Shown piece by piece: positions 16,172 to 25,457 of a stretch of DNA of 64,000 nucleotides (the first letter of the stretch is position 1; the number at the start of each line of letters is the position of its first letter). Location: NCBI RefSeq assembly GCF_900104585.1, contig NZ_FNVX01000006.1, forward strand, positions 1 through 64,000. Reading direction: 5' to 3'. The position numbers and the translations under genes are program-made. The notes beneath the pieces were generated by a model. It was not told where the DNA came from. It made no database searches and saw only the letters and a program-made list of their open reading frames with translations. This DNA comes from Bacteroides ihuae (GTDB lineage: Bacteria; Bacteroidota; Bacteroidia; Bacteroidales; Bacteroidaceae).

Positions 16172-18433
16172 ATGAGCAAAAATGAAATTATAGTCAAGGG
16201 TGCAAGGGAGAATAATTTAAAAAACATCTCAGTCAAAATACCCAAAAAGAAGATAACCGTATTTACGGGAGTGTCAGGCTCTGGCAAGACTTCACTAGTG
16301 TTTGACACAATAGCAGCCGAATCACAAAGACTGCTGAATGAGACTTACGATAGTTTTATCCGTCACCGATTGCAACAATATGGTAAACCGGATGTAGATA
16401 GTTTAGAGAATTTATCGGTAGCGATTATTGTCAACCAAAAGAAGATAGAAGGGAATGCTCGTTCAACAGTTGGAACAATAACCGACATATATCCTCTTTT
16501 GAGGTTGTTCTTTTCCCGAATAGGAAAGCCGTTCGTCGGCCACTCTACCTCTTTTTCGTTTAACAATCCTCAGGGGATGTGTTCCTGCTGCGAAGGTTTG
16601 GGAAAGACTAGTATTGTAAACTTGGATAAACTGATAGACAAAGAACGCTCATTAAACGAAGGCGCAATCAGATTTCCCACGTTTGAAATCGACGGATGGC
16701 GTTGGACTCGCTATGTATATTCAGGGTTGTTTGATAATGACAAAAAAATAAAGGATTATACCGAAGAAGAGTGGCATAATCTTGTTTATGCAAACGACTT
16801 GAAGCTAACCAATCCAGATTCCCGGTTTCCAAAAACAGGAATATACGAGGGCATTTTGCCCCGTTTTGAACGCAGCTTTTTCAAGAAAGAATCGAAAGAA
16901 ATTATAGGTAAAAACGCATCACGATACAAAGAAGTAGTCAAGCAAGGCCTCTGCCCGGAATGCAGCGGAACTCGTCTGAATCCTCAAGTCTTAGCCTGCA
17001 AAATAGAAGGAAAGAATATTGCAGACTGTTGTAATATGCAAATTGATGATTTGCTTGAATTTATTAGAACATTGAAAGACAGTTCTGTTACCCCCCTATT
17101 GGATACAATCATTAAGAACCTTGAGAACTTATTGGCTATCGGCCTAGGTTATCTGACTTTAAGCAGGGAAACATCTTCATTGTCGGGCGGAGAATCACAA
17201 CGAATAAAACTTATCCGACATCTGGGTAGCAGTCTGACAGACCTTACTTATATATTCGATGAACCTAGTGTCGGATTACATCCGAATGATGTGCAACGAC
17301 TAAACAAACTACTGATTGAACTACGAGATAAAGGCAATACCGTTTTAATCATAGAACACGATCCAGACGTAATAACTATTGCCGACCACATCGTTGATAT
17401 GGGAATCGGAGCAGGTAAAAGTGGCGGAAACATTGTTTATGAAGGCGATCTTGAAGGATTGAAGAAGGCGGAAACAGCTACAGGAAAATATATCAATCGC
17501 AAAAATCAACTTAAAGCGAAATACAGAAGAGCATCAAACTATCTGCTAGTAAAGAACAACTCACTTCATAATTTAAAAAACATCTCAGTCCAGATACCCA
17601 AAGACGTGTTAACGGTTATTACAGGGGTGGCAGGTTCAGGAAAAAGTTCATTAGCAAAGTCGTTAACCAATCAAAACAAAGAAATTGTCGTAATAGATCA
17701 AAGCGCTTTGCGAGGTAGCAAAAGGTCGAATATCGCAACATATACAGGAATACTCGATGTAATAAGGAAGCTATTTACGCAACAAAATAGGGTAAAACAG
17801 TCACTATTCAGTAATAATTCGGATGGCGCTTGTCCCGAATGCAAAGGCTTGGGGATTATATCTACTGACCTCGCCTTTTTAGATGCAGTGGAAGTACGTT
17901 GCGAGCATTGCAACGGCAGTGGGTTTAAGCCCGAAGTCTTAAAATACAAGCTGAAAGACAAAAGCATTACCGATATTATGGCAATGACCATTAGCGAAGC
18001 GAATACTTTTTTCAGTGAACGGGAAATAACGCAGCCACTCAATCGACTTCGTGAAGTTGGCTTAGATTATTTGACACTGGGGCAACCATTAAATACGTTT
18101 TCAGGCGGCGAACGTCAACGCCTCAAACTGGCAACCGAATTGGGAAATAAAGGGAACATATATATATTTGATGAACCAACCACAGGGCTTCACGGCTCAG
18201 ATATATCCAAACTTATGAAACTTTTCAACAAGTTAGTCGACGATAAGAACACGGTTATTATCATTGAGCATAACATGGATATTATCAGCCAAGCCGACTG
18301 GATCATAGATATGGGGCTTGGTGCAGGTAAGGATGGTGGAAAAATCATATTCGAAGGAGTCCCAAAAGATATTATAGCAGACAAAGTATCGTTGACAGGT
18401 AAGCATTTGGAACTGTATTTGCATCACGGATAA
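16172..18433 (+). CDS. short UvrA paralogue (class II, UvrB-domain-less)
   Basis: 753 aa against about 940 for housekeeping UvrA. It has two ABC ATPase halves. Half 1 has Walker A GVSGSGKTSLVFD (~32-44), signature LSGGESQRIKL, Walker B YIFDEPSVGLHP and EHDPDV. Half 2 has GVAGSGKSSLAKS, FSGGERQRLKL, YIFDEPTTGLHG and EHNMDI. Zinc-type CxxC pairs are present (CSCCEGLG, CPECSGTRL, CPECKGLG, CEHCNGSGF). The region after the first Walker A is short and shows no UvrB-binding domain. Short UvrAs such as UvrA2 and DrrC are linked to drug or DNA-adduct tolerance rather than normal excision repair. The divergent HxlR gene suggests inducible control. Its last 76 nt are duplicated at 23479-23554. Confidence 0.85.
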   Translation: MSKNEIIVKGARENNLKNISVKIPKKKITVFTGVSGSGKTSLVFDTIAAESQRLLNETYDSFIRHRLQQYGKPDVDSLENLSVAIIVNQKKIEGNARSTVGTITDIYPLLRLFFSRIGKPFVGHSTSFSFNNPQGMCSCCEGLGKTSIVNLDKLIDKERSLNEGAIRFPTFEIDGWRWTRYVYSGLFDNDKKIKDYTEEEWHNLVYANDLKLTNPDSRFPKTGIYEGILPRFERSFFKKESKEIIGKNASRYKEVVKQGLCPECSGTRLNPQVLACKIEGKNIADCCNMQIDDLLEFIRTLKDSSVTPLLDTIIKNLENLLAIGLGYLTLSRETSSLSGGESQRIKLIRHLGSSLTDLTYIFDEPSVGLHPNDVQRLNKLLIELRDKGNTVLIIEHDPDVITIADHIVDMGIGAGKSGGNIVYEGDLEGLKKAETATGKYINRKNQLKAKYRRASNYLLVKNNSLHNLKNISVQIPKDVLTVITGVAGSGKSSLAKSLTNQNKEIVVIDQSALRGSKRSNIATYTGILDVIRKLFTQQNRVKQSLFSNNSDGACPECKGLGIISTDLAFLDAVEVRCEHCNGSGFKPEVLKYKLKDKSITDIMAMTISEANTFFSEREITQPLNRLREVGLDYLTLGQPLNTFSGGERQRLKLATELGNKGNIYIFDEPTTGLHGSDISKLMKLFNKLVDDKNTVIIIEHNMDIISQADWIIDMGLGAGKDGGKIIFEGVPKDIIADKVSLTGKHLELYLHHG

Positions 18434-18540
18434 AATTAATCACTTTTCAAGCACAGATTCAATCAGCGAAATCGTAAATAGAATCTTCCAATGTAAATAT
18501 CACCAACCTACCGCTACAGGCCTTCTGAGAGGGGTCTTGA
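18358..18540 (+). repeat. direct repeat R1a (3' end of uvrA-like gene and downstream DNA)
   Basis: It matches 23479-23661 with a constant offset of 5121 and no gaps. About 11 differences in 183 nt are visible, and the first ~90 nt are almost identical. Looser similarity continues in 18541-18620 against 23714-23790. The remaining 18621-18719 holds no gene that I can see. Confidence 0.85.
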
Positions 18541-18719
18541 GAATTCACTCTTTCAGCACGCTGAAGCTATATCATCAGCAGAAAGTTCTTCGTCTGTGGC
18601 TAAAATCACATAAAGCGGAGGATATAGAGACACGGTGGCATTGAGTCCGATCGTGTATGGAATAAGGATATAAAACATTATACTTATTTACTTAAGAAGC
18701 AATATAAAAGAGCATTCAA

Positions 18720-18751
18720 TTGCAAGATGAGTTACTCTTTTTGTATTTTTG
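18720..18751 (+). promoter_or_regulatory. promoter of the GNAT gene
   Basis: TTGC at 18720-18723, a 20-nt spacer and TATTTTTG (18744-18751). It places the first usable ATG at 18773. Confidence 0.45.
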
Positions 18752-18772
18752 CGAAAAGAAAACACCTCTGTT

Positions 18773-19252
18773 ATGGAAAATAGAAACTACAAATTTAGAA
18801 AAGCAACTCTCACTGATATTCCAGAACTAAAGGAAATGTACAAAGCAACCTTACGGACTATTAACAAAGCAGACTACACGTTAGAGGAAATAGAGGATTG
18901 GGCTTCATGTGGAGATAATATGCAACATTGGACTGATTTAATTACCAATCTATATTTTATTGTTGCACTGAATGAAGAAAACCTAATCATCGGATTTACA
19001 TCTATGCAAAAAGGCGGTTATTTGCAGTCTATGTTTGTACATAAAGACTATCAACGCAGGGGAGTTGCAAGTTTTCTTCTATCAATAGCTGAAGAATATG
19101 CAATAAAACACCAAATCCAGATAATAAGCTCTGAAGTCTGTATCACAGCAAAGCCATTCTTTGAAAGAAAAGACTATAAAGTTGTGTATGAACAAAAACG
19201 AAAAGCAAATATATTATTTCTTACAAATTATTGGATGAGAAAAAAGCTGTAA
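18773..19252 (+). CDS. GNAT family N-acetyltransferase
   Basis: 159 aa from the ATG at 18773, because the promoter overlaps any earlier start. The acetyl-CoA motif A is LQSMFVHKDYQRRGVASFLL (Q-x-x-G-x-A type) at ~85-104. The fold continues with ISSEVCITAKPFFERKDYKVVYEQ, where Phe/Tyr replace the usual GF of motif B. The substrate is unknown. It is the first gene inside the block bounded by direct repeats R1a and R1b, and it converges on the S41 protease gene with a 32-nt gap. Confidence 0.8.
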   Translation: MENRNYKFRKATLTDIPELKEMYKATLRTINKADYTLEEIEDWASCGDNMQHWTDLITNLYFIVALNEENLIIGFTSMQKGGYLQSMFVHKDYQRRGVASFLLSIAEEYAIKHQIQIISSEVCITAKPFFERKDYKVVYEQKRKANILFLTNYWMRKKL

Positions 19253-19284
19253 TCATATTTATGCGAATCTAAATGATAAAAACA

Positions 19285-21531
19285 TTAATCACTCTCAATA
19301 TATTGAATAGCTTCTTCCATCCATACATCTTTGCCATCGCGGATGTCTTCCACAGTTTCTTTTATCGGAATATCTATTTTCACTCCTTTCCTCTGGAAGG
19401 ATTCCCAATCAGGATAATACATACCATTTGCTGAATATGAAAAATCAACCCCCGTAGGTAAATAGAAGTGACTGACAGGACCTACTGCCCCAGCAGTTGT
19501 TGTTCCTATTACTTTACTGTTAACCGCGTTCTGGTATATCATGGATCGGACTTCTCCAACACTTTGTGTTGCTTGATTGACAAAAATAGCAACTTTCCCT
19601 ATAAAGTGATTTGAATTGTCTGTTCCTGTAATTATCTTATCATTACAGATAAAATTACCGGGATTTGACTTGTCATTAACGGATGACCAAAGATAAACAA
19701 CCTCTTTCGGGATCAGCCATCTTATTAAAGCGTCATTCACTCTGAAGTGTTGCCCCTGATGATTTCTCATATCAATAATAATTCCTTTAGCCGATCGATT
19801 CTTCGTGATAAAATCTGCGATACTATCATCCTGCATAGTATTTATATTGATATATGCTATATTTTTTGAGGCAAGCTTATACTCCTCAACATAATTATCA
19901 CCAAACAAGGGAGGTAATGGTTGTTTCCCTTTGTATGGAGTTGCATCAATTATAGTTGTTACTTTTTTACCTGAACGTATATAAGTGACGGTAATCTCAG
20001 AATTCTTTGTTACAAATAACTGGTATAGAATTGAATAAATCAAGTTGGAAGGAATGGAAGCAAATGCATAATGGGCTTTCTGCTCAATTATAGAATCAAC
20101 ATCTTGATTATCAACTTTAAGAATAATATCTCCCTCTTTAAGTTCACCGACTGAAGAATCCGCAACAACTACCTGATGGTCAAATGTGTAAGTCAATTGA
20201 ACCGGCAAAGTAGAATAATCCGACCAGGAACCGGAAAGCAAATCAGAAGACGAGGTATAGTATGTGTGTGAATCATTGATACATGCAAATAATTCTCGCA
20301 AAGTACGTTCATAATCTTTTTTATTTCTTGTCTCTACAAAGCGAGGAATAAATTCTTTCAGAAGTAAATTCCAAGGCCGATCTGTGATATCAACAAATGG
20401 GAAATTATATTCCATTGCATTCCAAAACTTGAACAAAGTCAATATACGAAAGCCTTGGTCTTCCCAAGAGACATCCACATATAGTGGCTCCCGGCTTTTA
20501 TTCAAGTCAGTGAGAGAAGCATAAGTTTGTATGTAATAATGTGTATGATCGCGTTTAGCATTTCGTATCTGATTGAATTTTGATACTAATTCATCCCCAA
20601 ACATTTTCTTGTCGTAAATCCAATCCAGATTAATTATATGTGAATACATTGACGAATCAGAAATACTGTAGTCTTTTGTTTCCTTTATGTCCCCATGTTT
20701 ATCAATCCATTGATTTAAGAGTCTGTTTCTTTCTTTTTTATCTTTTGCGTTTGCAATCTGCGGAAGCACTCTAAACAGCTCATAATCCCAATTGTAATTT
20801 CCTCTCGCAACCTCCGGGTGATAATATTTCAAGAAGCCCCAAACTTTTCCTAGAATTTCCAAATTTTCTATCATTACAGGTGTCAAAGGCGCTAACCGAA
20901 TTTCGGATGCCTTATCGAATTCTCTGTCATCATCTGCTTTATATTTGATGTTCACATAATCACCTAAAGGTTTATTCTCAAAATATGCCTTGCAGTCATT
21001 AATCCAAACTTTGGTAGCGCTTCCTGAAGTGAGAGCATATACAAAAATTGCATTAACATTCGGCTGGATAGCTTCTTTGATTGAAAAATCCTGCCAATTT
21101 CCTGCACTGATTGATTGATCGTTAGCTATTTTTGAAGATGTAACAGCTTTCTTGAAGCTATTAGTAAGATTTACATAAATTTGCTGAATTCCTATATATA
21201 ATCCAGCTTTATTATCAGGATCATATTTGTATTTGCACTCAAAGGTTATAGAATCTGCATCGATATCATCCATGCGAATATAATAGCCCGCAAAAAGTTG
21301 TGTAGGAGAGGGTAAAGATGATGTTAAGCATAATGATTTATGCCTATTGTAGGTCGTTATGTGATCAACGAAAGATTCATTCTGTGTTAAATACCAACCG
21401 TTTATGTGGTTTATTACAGGAGTGTAATTCAGTGAAATATCGTCAAAAAACAATGTAGAATCTTCTTTTTGCTGTTGTGCGAAAAGAGGAAAATAAATTA
21501 ATAAGAAAAGAATGGTTAACTTGTGTCTCAT
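19285..21531 (-). CDS. exported S41 (C-terminal processing) peptidase
   Basis: 748 aa. The signal peptide is at 1-18 (LTILFLLIYFPLFAQQ). A ~190-residue N-terminal region looks like a beta-sandwich, binding-type module. A helical segment and a PDZ domain (LKEGDIILKVDNQDV, ~455-470) follow. The S41 catalytic domain is C-terminal: AYININTMQDDSIADF, IIIDMRNHQG, and VNQATQSVGEVRSMIYQNA, where the Ser of QSVGE is at the nucleophile position. GTTTAGAVGPVSHFYLPTG follows. Family members process or degrade periplasmic proteins. It lies 126 nt downstream of the broken aspartyl protease gene in the same direction, so the two are a protease pair. Confidence 0.8.
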   Translation of the reverse strand: MRHKLTILFLLIYFPLFAQQQKEDSTLFFDDISLNYTPVINHINGWYLTQNESFVDHITTYNRHKSLCLTSSLPSPTQLFAGYYIRMDDIDADSITFECKYKYDPDNKAGLYIGIQQIYVNLTNSFKKAVTSSKIANDQSISAGNWQDFSIKEAIQPNVNAIFVYALTSGSATKVWINDCKAYFENKPLGDYVNIKYKADDDREFDKASEIRLAPLTPVMIENLEILGKVWGFLKYYHPEVARGNYNWDYELFRVLPQIANAKDKKERNRLLNQWIDKHGDIKETKDYSISDSSMYSHIINLDWIYDKKMFGDELVSKFNQIRNAKRDHTHYYIQTYASLTDLNKSREPLYVDVSWEDQGFRILTLFKFWNAMEYNFPFVDITDRPWNLLLKEFIPRFVETRNKKDYERTLRELFACINDSHTYYTSSSDLLSGSWSDYSTLPVQLTYTFDHQVVVADSSVGELKEGDIILKVDNQDVDSIIEQKAHYAFASIPSNLIYSILYQLFVTKNSEITVTYIRSGKKVTTIIDATPYKGKQPLPPLFGDNYVEEYKLASKNIAYININTMQDDSIADFITKNRSAKGIIIDMRNHQGQHFRVNDALIRWLIPKEVVYLWSSVNDKSNPGNFICNDKIITGTDNSNHFIGKVAIFVNQATQSVGEVRSMIYQNAVNSKVIGTTTAGAVGPVSHFYLPTGVDFSYSANGMYYPDWESFQRKGVKIDIPIKETVEDIRDGKDVWMEEAIQYIESD

Positions 21532-21656
21532 ATTATATTATTTGTGTCTATTACGGTTACAATTTCAGAATAATTATCTGTGCCATAAATCAATCGAGTC
21601 GATTTCAATTCTTCTAATACATTAATCAATTCAATATCTAGGATGAATGAAGACCT

Positions 21657-23003
21657 TTAGTAATCAAAATATAAACACATTTCCTTAAAATTCAGGGTTA
21701 GTTTATTGAAATGCATCAATACATCCTGCCCTAAATGACCATCATAATTTGTAAGATACGAGAGTTTGTCGGTTAACACCACAATGGTTGGAACTGTCAT
21801 CTCTTGTCCTCCGATTTTCAATGGGACGTTTTTCAATTCATACACTTTGTTATCGACAAAACCGCCTATTCCTCCCCGTCGTATTGTATTTGAAGTTGCT
21901 TTTTCTTTTATTTAAACATTATGCGCAGCAAAATAATTTGCGGAAAACTTGGTTGTATTGGCTCCTGTATCCATTATGAAAAGTACCGTATCGCTATTCG
22001 CTTCAAATTGAATGATCGGCATGGTGTTGTCCAAAAACAGATTGCGCGAATTACCTTTTCTAGGATGAGCAACCACAGTAATATTTTTGTTTTTGCATAT
22101 TTCTATTTCCTTCATTTGGTTCATAATAGGAAAACCTATAATTCCATGAATTACATAATTGGCTTCCGGAAATGAGAGTAATTCGTCAGGCATTACCTTA
22201 AAAGCGACGTTTTCAAACATTAAGTCACCAATCCACAGTTTATCAGCTAAGCCAACTTTTAATTGGACTTTCTTGTCTACTGCTCCTACTGTACTTGCTT
22301 CTGAGTCAAGTATTCGAATTCCCAATCGTCGAGCAGTACCCTCGGATACAACATTCGAAGCCCCTGTATCAAAAATAAAATTTTCTGATTGCTCACCACT
22401 TGATACATTTATTATTATATGATTGTATTGATTGAGCGAAACAGGAATACTTACGTCAGTAGTTATATGCATTTTTTGTACAGGAAACTCTTTTAATGAT
22501 TTGACAAAATTGTAATTTTCTTCACGCAACATTGCCACTCCAACACTGTCTACAGCATGACCGTACTTGTCAATAGCAATCTTTAATGCCTCGGCTGCCT
22601 TTTTGTAGTGATATTGATTAAATAAATTATCATACTTAATTACAAAAATCCTATAAAGAAGGGCATCATTCAAAGATTTACTATAATTGCGGAGCAATTT
22701 GTCGATAGTTTGCAACGATTGCTCAGTTTGATTGAAGGCATTCTGCAAATTAGCTTCAATATACAATACAATATATCGAGGTAATTCAGCTTTTTTTTCT
22801 TGCAATAGAGTTTCAAGTCGAAAAAAGTCTTTTTTGTCAAGCATTTGAAGTAAACGCAGTTCTAATAATGGATCATCTGAAGCATGTACTATCCTTAATT
22901 CCTTTGTGTGTTTTGGCTGAACGTCGACTAAAGAATTACTTTTTGCGATGCATGTTCCAAATAATAATATGGTAAGAATTAAAACACAATTACTGACATT
23001 CAT
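21657..23003 (-). pseudogene. retropepsin-like aspartyl protease gene with premature TAA
   Basis: From the ATG at 23003: signal peptide (LILTILLFGTCIAKS), a helical region of ~150 residues, then two aspartyl-protease halves. The first active site is FIFDTGASNVV (~215) and the second FIMDTGANTTKF (~348). The frame stops at TAA (21912-21914) after codon 363. It continues in the same frame as IKEKATSNTIRRGGIGGFVD, then YELKNVPLKIGGQEM and LSYLTNYDGHLGQDVLMHF, ending at 21657. Both DTG motifs precede the stop, but the last 85 residues, which complete the second lobe, are lost unless the stop is read through. The family is periplasmic or secreted in Bacteroidales. Confidence 0.75.
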
Positions 23004-23172
23004 ATAACTCGTAATCTATAAACCAAATATTAAAGTTAATCGATTAATTATGCACTAATATTATCTTAAAAAAGAACTATATCCTATTTTATTGTCTATA
23101 TATTCCTTGAATTTATGATAAATATTACTACTATTTTTTATTCCATTTCTATTCCATCAGATGCTACCGATG

Positions 23173-23203
23173 CAAACATAAGAGAAAATTCATACAATAC
23201 AAA
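23173..23203 (-). promoter_or_regulatory. promoter of the aspartyl protease gene
   Basis: Minus strand TTTG (23200-23203), a 19-nt spacer and TATGTTTG (23173-23180). The leader would be about 160 nt. Confidence 0.5.
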
Positions 23204-23478
23204 TATAAACACGTTAAACAACAAAAAACACACAAATTAGTTGTAAATTTATTGCTGCCGATATATAGATAAAACTCAAAAGATTGCATTCTCATCTAAA
23301 AATACAGTAATAAGAAATATTATTAAGAGCCTGTTTAATTTTTCTTCAGAATAGTTTTAAAGTGTTTCCGTATCAGTTGATAATCTTTTTATTTGTAGCG
23401 ACCAAACTCATAGATGAATTTGAAGTTTTATTAAGCCATTTGCAGGGAAAAGTTCGTTTATCAAGAGCTCAAAAAGAG
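23204..23478. other. intergenic DNA with a possible element boundary
   Basis: No gene is recognised. GAGCCTGTTTAATTTT at 23329-23344 resembles the termini of some Bacteroidales insertion sequences, but no partner end or transposase is seen. The plus strand at 23395-23479 reads FVATKLIDEFEVLLSHLQGK, then VRLSRAQKES, coding-like but not identified. It runs directly into the duplicated uvrA-like tail at 23479, so this is probably a rearrangement junction. Confidence 0.3.
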
Positions 23479-23661
23479 AGTTCCAAAAGATATTATAGCA
23501 GACAAAGTATCGTTGACAGGTAAGCATTTGGAACTGTATTTGCATCACGGATAAAATTAATCACTCTTCAAGCACAGATTCAATCAGCAAAATCGTAAAT
23601 AGAATCTTTCAATGTAAATATTACGGATCTACCGCTACAGGCCTTCTGAGAAGGGTTTGGT
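23479..23661 (+). repeat. direct repeat R1b (tail of uvrA-like gene without the gene)
   Basis: Second copy of 18358-18540. It carries the last 25 codons of the uvrA-like frame, including its TAA, but no upstream part. The two copies bound a block of 4.9 kb holding a GNAT gene and two protease genes. Confidence 0.85.
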
Positions 23662-23722
23662 GAACTAACTAGATCAGCGTGGTGAAGTAGTTAATTCACC
23701 ACGCTGATCTAGTTAATTCACC
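23659..23722. repeat. 64-bp near-perfect inverted repeat
   Basis: Two 28-nt arms (23659-23686 and 23695-23722) match at 27 of 28 positions around an 8-nt loop. The core is CTAGATCAGCGTGGTGAA. It is absent from the otherwise similar copy near 18540, so it was inserted into, or lost from, one copy. No T-run follows, so a simple terminator is unlikely. Confidence 0.75.
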
Positions 23723-23754
23723 ACGTTGAAGTTATATCATCACCAAAGAGTCCT

Positions 23755-24678
23755 TTGTTTGTAAATAAAATAACGTCTATCGGAGATAAAGGTCTTGAGG
23801 GATACGGTGTTTATTGGTGTCTATTGGAGTATCTGCGCATGCAGAAAAATTATTCGATACCACTCTCTCTGCTTCCTGCCTTGGCTAGGGAGTTTGGTCT
23901 ATCGACTGAGTATTTATCTGACATTATCCAGAAGTACGGCTTGTTTGTGCTGGATGATGAACAGTACTTCTCGTCCCCCGGACTCAGCAAACGAATGAAG
24001 CCGCTTGACGAAAAGCGTAAAACAATGGCAGCAAAAAAGGCTCAAACGCCCGAGGTTGTAATTCCAAATAGAGTGTCCAAAAGAGTGGCGGGACAGAAAA
24101 AAACTGTTTCGATGACTGAGCCACAACAGGAGTATGCACCGAAAATGGAGACACGAACTGTTGGAACCGTCACTTCGGAAGTAGTCAATTCGCCAGCAAA
24201 AGAGCCTGAAATCACTTACCCGGAAGTAATGCAAAAGAGTGCGAATGAACTGTTTGAAAGTACACAAAACAATGCGCAAAACAGCATGCAGAACGATGTG
24301 CAAAACAGTGCAAAAACAACGCAAAATGCACTTTTGCAAAATGCTGATAATGAAGAAGTTGCAGCGTGTTCTCTGGAAGAGGAAAGTAAAGTAGAAAAAG
24401 ATAAAGAAAAGTATGGTTGTTGTGGTACAACAACTGCGCGCGTAATCACTTCCACAACCACAAACAATTGCCAAGTTTCTATTCTTTCCTTTTTGGCTTG
24501 CCGCAAAAAAGAAAGAAGCAAAGTGCCAACCTCCAAACTTCTCGTTTCGGCTTACTTCCATGATGATTGTAGCTACGAGCGATTCAACTTGTTGCGTTCA
24601 AGTTCAATCTCTTGCTTGATGTTACGCCCACCTCCTTCACCTGATCTCCGGCACAAAAGTTTTGTTTTAGCGGGGTGA
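23755..24678 (+). pseudogene. 5'-truncated DUF4373-type gene fragment
   Basis: An open frame of 307 codons has no ATG start and begins inside a domain. Residues ~10-75 (LEGYGVYWCLLEYLRMQKNY, then LSLLPALAREFG and LSDIIQKYGLFVLDDEQYF) resemble the DUF4373/Lin1244-like N-terminal domain found in phage and mobile-element DNA-binding proteins. A long low-complexity linker rich in Gln, Asn and Ser follows (NNAQNSMQNDVQN). After ~230 the residues look non-coding (CRKKERSKV, RPPPSPDLRHK), so the 3' end is probably replaced as well. It is a remnant of a mobile element next to repeat R1b. Confidence 0.5.
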
Positions 24679-24830
24679 TCGCTTCGCTTGCTATGTTTCG
24701 GATGGTCGATAAATGAGATAACTCTGCTGTTCAAGAGCATCGTGCAGTTGCTTCAAGAGAGCCGTTTAGTTGGTGAAAGAGAACCGTTCAGTTGACGCAA
24801 CTGCACGGTGCAGATTTTACTTGATGATAA
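24679..24830. other. non-coding junction DNA
   Basis: No gene is seen. The phrases GAGAGCCGTTTAGTTGG and GAGAACCGTTCAGTTG (24758-24796) form an imperfect direct repeat. The segment links two gene remnants. Confidence 0.25.
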
Positions 24831-25370
24831 ATGCGCAGTAAAAATGAGTTGGCAACTCTTTTGTCTGGTCGTTATGTCGAGTTTGAGGCATTTCCGTTTA
24901 GCTATACGGAGTATTGTGGAATAACGGAGCAGGAAATAGGTAGTAATAGGTATAAAAAATATCTTCAAAGCGGAGCTTTGCTTGGTACCTTCAATTAAAG
25001 ATACTGTTATGTTGCGAGACATTATCGACATATATAACCTATCTTGAAAACTCTTTTTTAGTCCATCGTGCAGAGAGATATAACATCAAGGGCAAGGACA
25101 CCATTTCGAGCAATTGTAAATTCTACTTGAATGATTTGAGCTATCACAACTATCTTTATTCGGGGTATGGCTATGGTCTTGGCTATCTCTTGGAGAACGC
25201 TGTTTATTTAAGTTTGAGGCGTGCAGGTTATCAAGTCTATGTGGGATCAATCAAAGATGCAGAGGTCGATTTCGTCGCTATAAAGGGTGATAAGAAACTA
25301 TACTTGCAAGTTACGCTTCAATTGACAGAAGAGCAAACAGTCGAAAGAGAGTTAACTTTTGCATCAGTAT
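24831..25370 (+). pseudogene. AAA_14/DUF4143 ATPase gene, internally deleted remnant
   Basis: Three pieces of one ATPase family can be read in turn. At 24831-24998: ELATLLSGRYVEFEAFPFSY then TEYCGITEQE, the region after the ATPase core. At about 25010-25045: KDTVMLRDIIDIYN in another frame. From ~25040: ITYLENSFLVHRAERYNIKG then the DUF4143 end (LYLQVTLQLTEEQ), truncated at 25370. Comparison with the second copy at 30108-30520 shows that ~45 C-terminal residues are missing. Intact members have a P-loop AAA+ domain and a nuclease-like C-terminus, role unclear. This copy is not functional. Confidence 0.65.
25071..25352 (+). repeat. direct repeat R2a (DUF4143 segment)
   Basis: It matches 30108-30389 at a constant offset of 5037 with no gaps. 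I count about 18 differences in 282 nt, nearly all transitions. It bounds a 4.75-kb block with a GHKL ATPase gene and the AbiE pair. Confidence 0.9.
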
Positions 25371-25457
25371 AGTAAGATCTAATTTACATTTACAATGTAG
25401 TTTCTACAATAAACTAATAGATATTACTACTGAACGAACATGCAATCTAATCTATTA

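Noticed and set aside
23329..23479. Complete insertion sequence
   Set aside because: An IS-like end phrase and a coding-like fragment are present, but there is no transposase and no matching opposite end.
23914..24561. 215-codon minus-strand frame opposite the DUF4373 remnant
   Set aside because: Rich in Cys, Phe and Leu with no start context. It mirrors the low-complexity Gln/Lys codons of the other strand.
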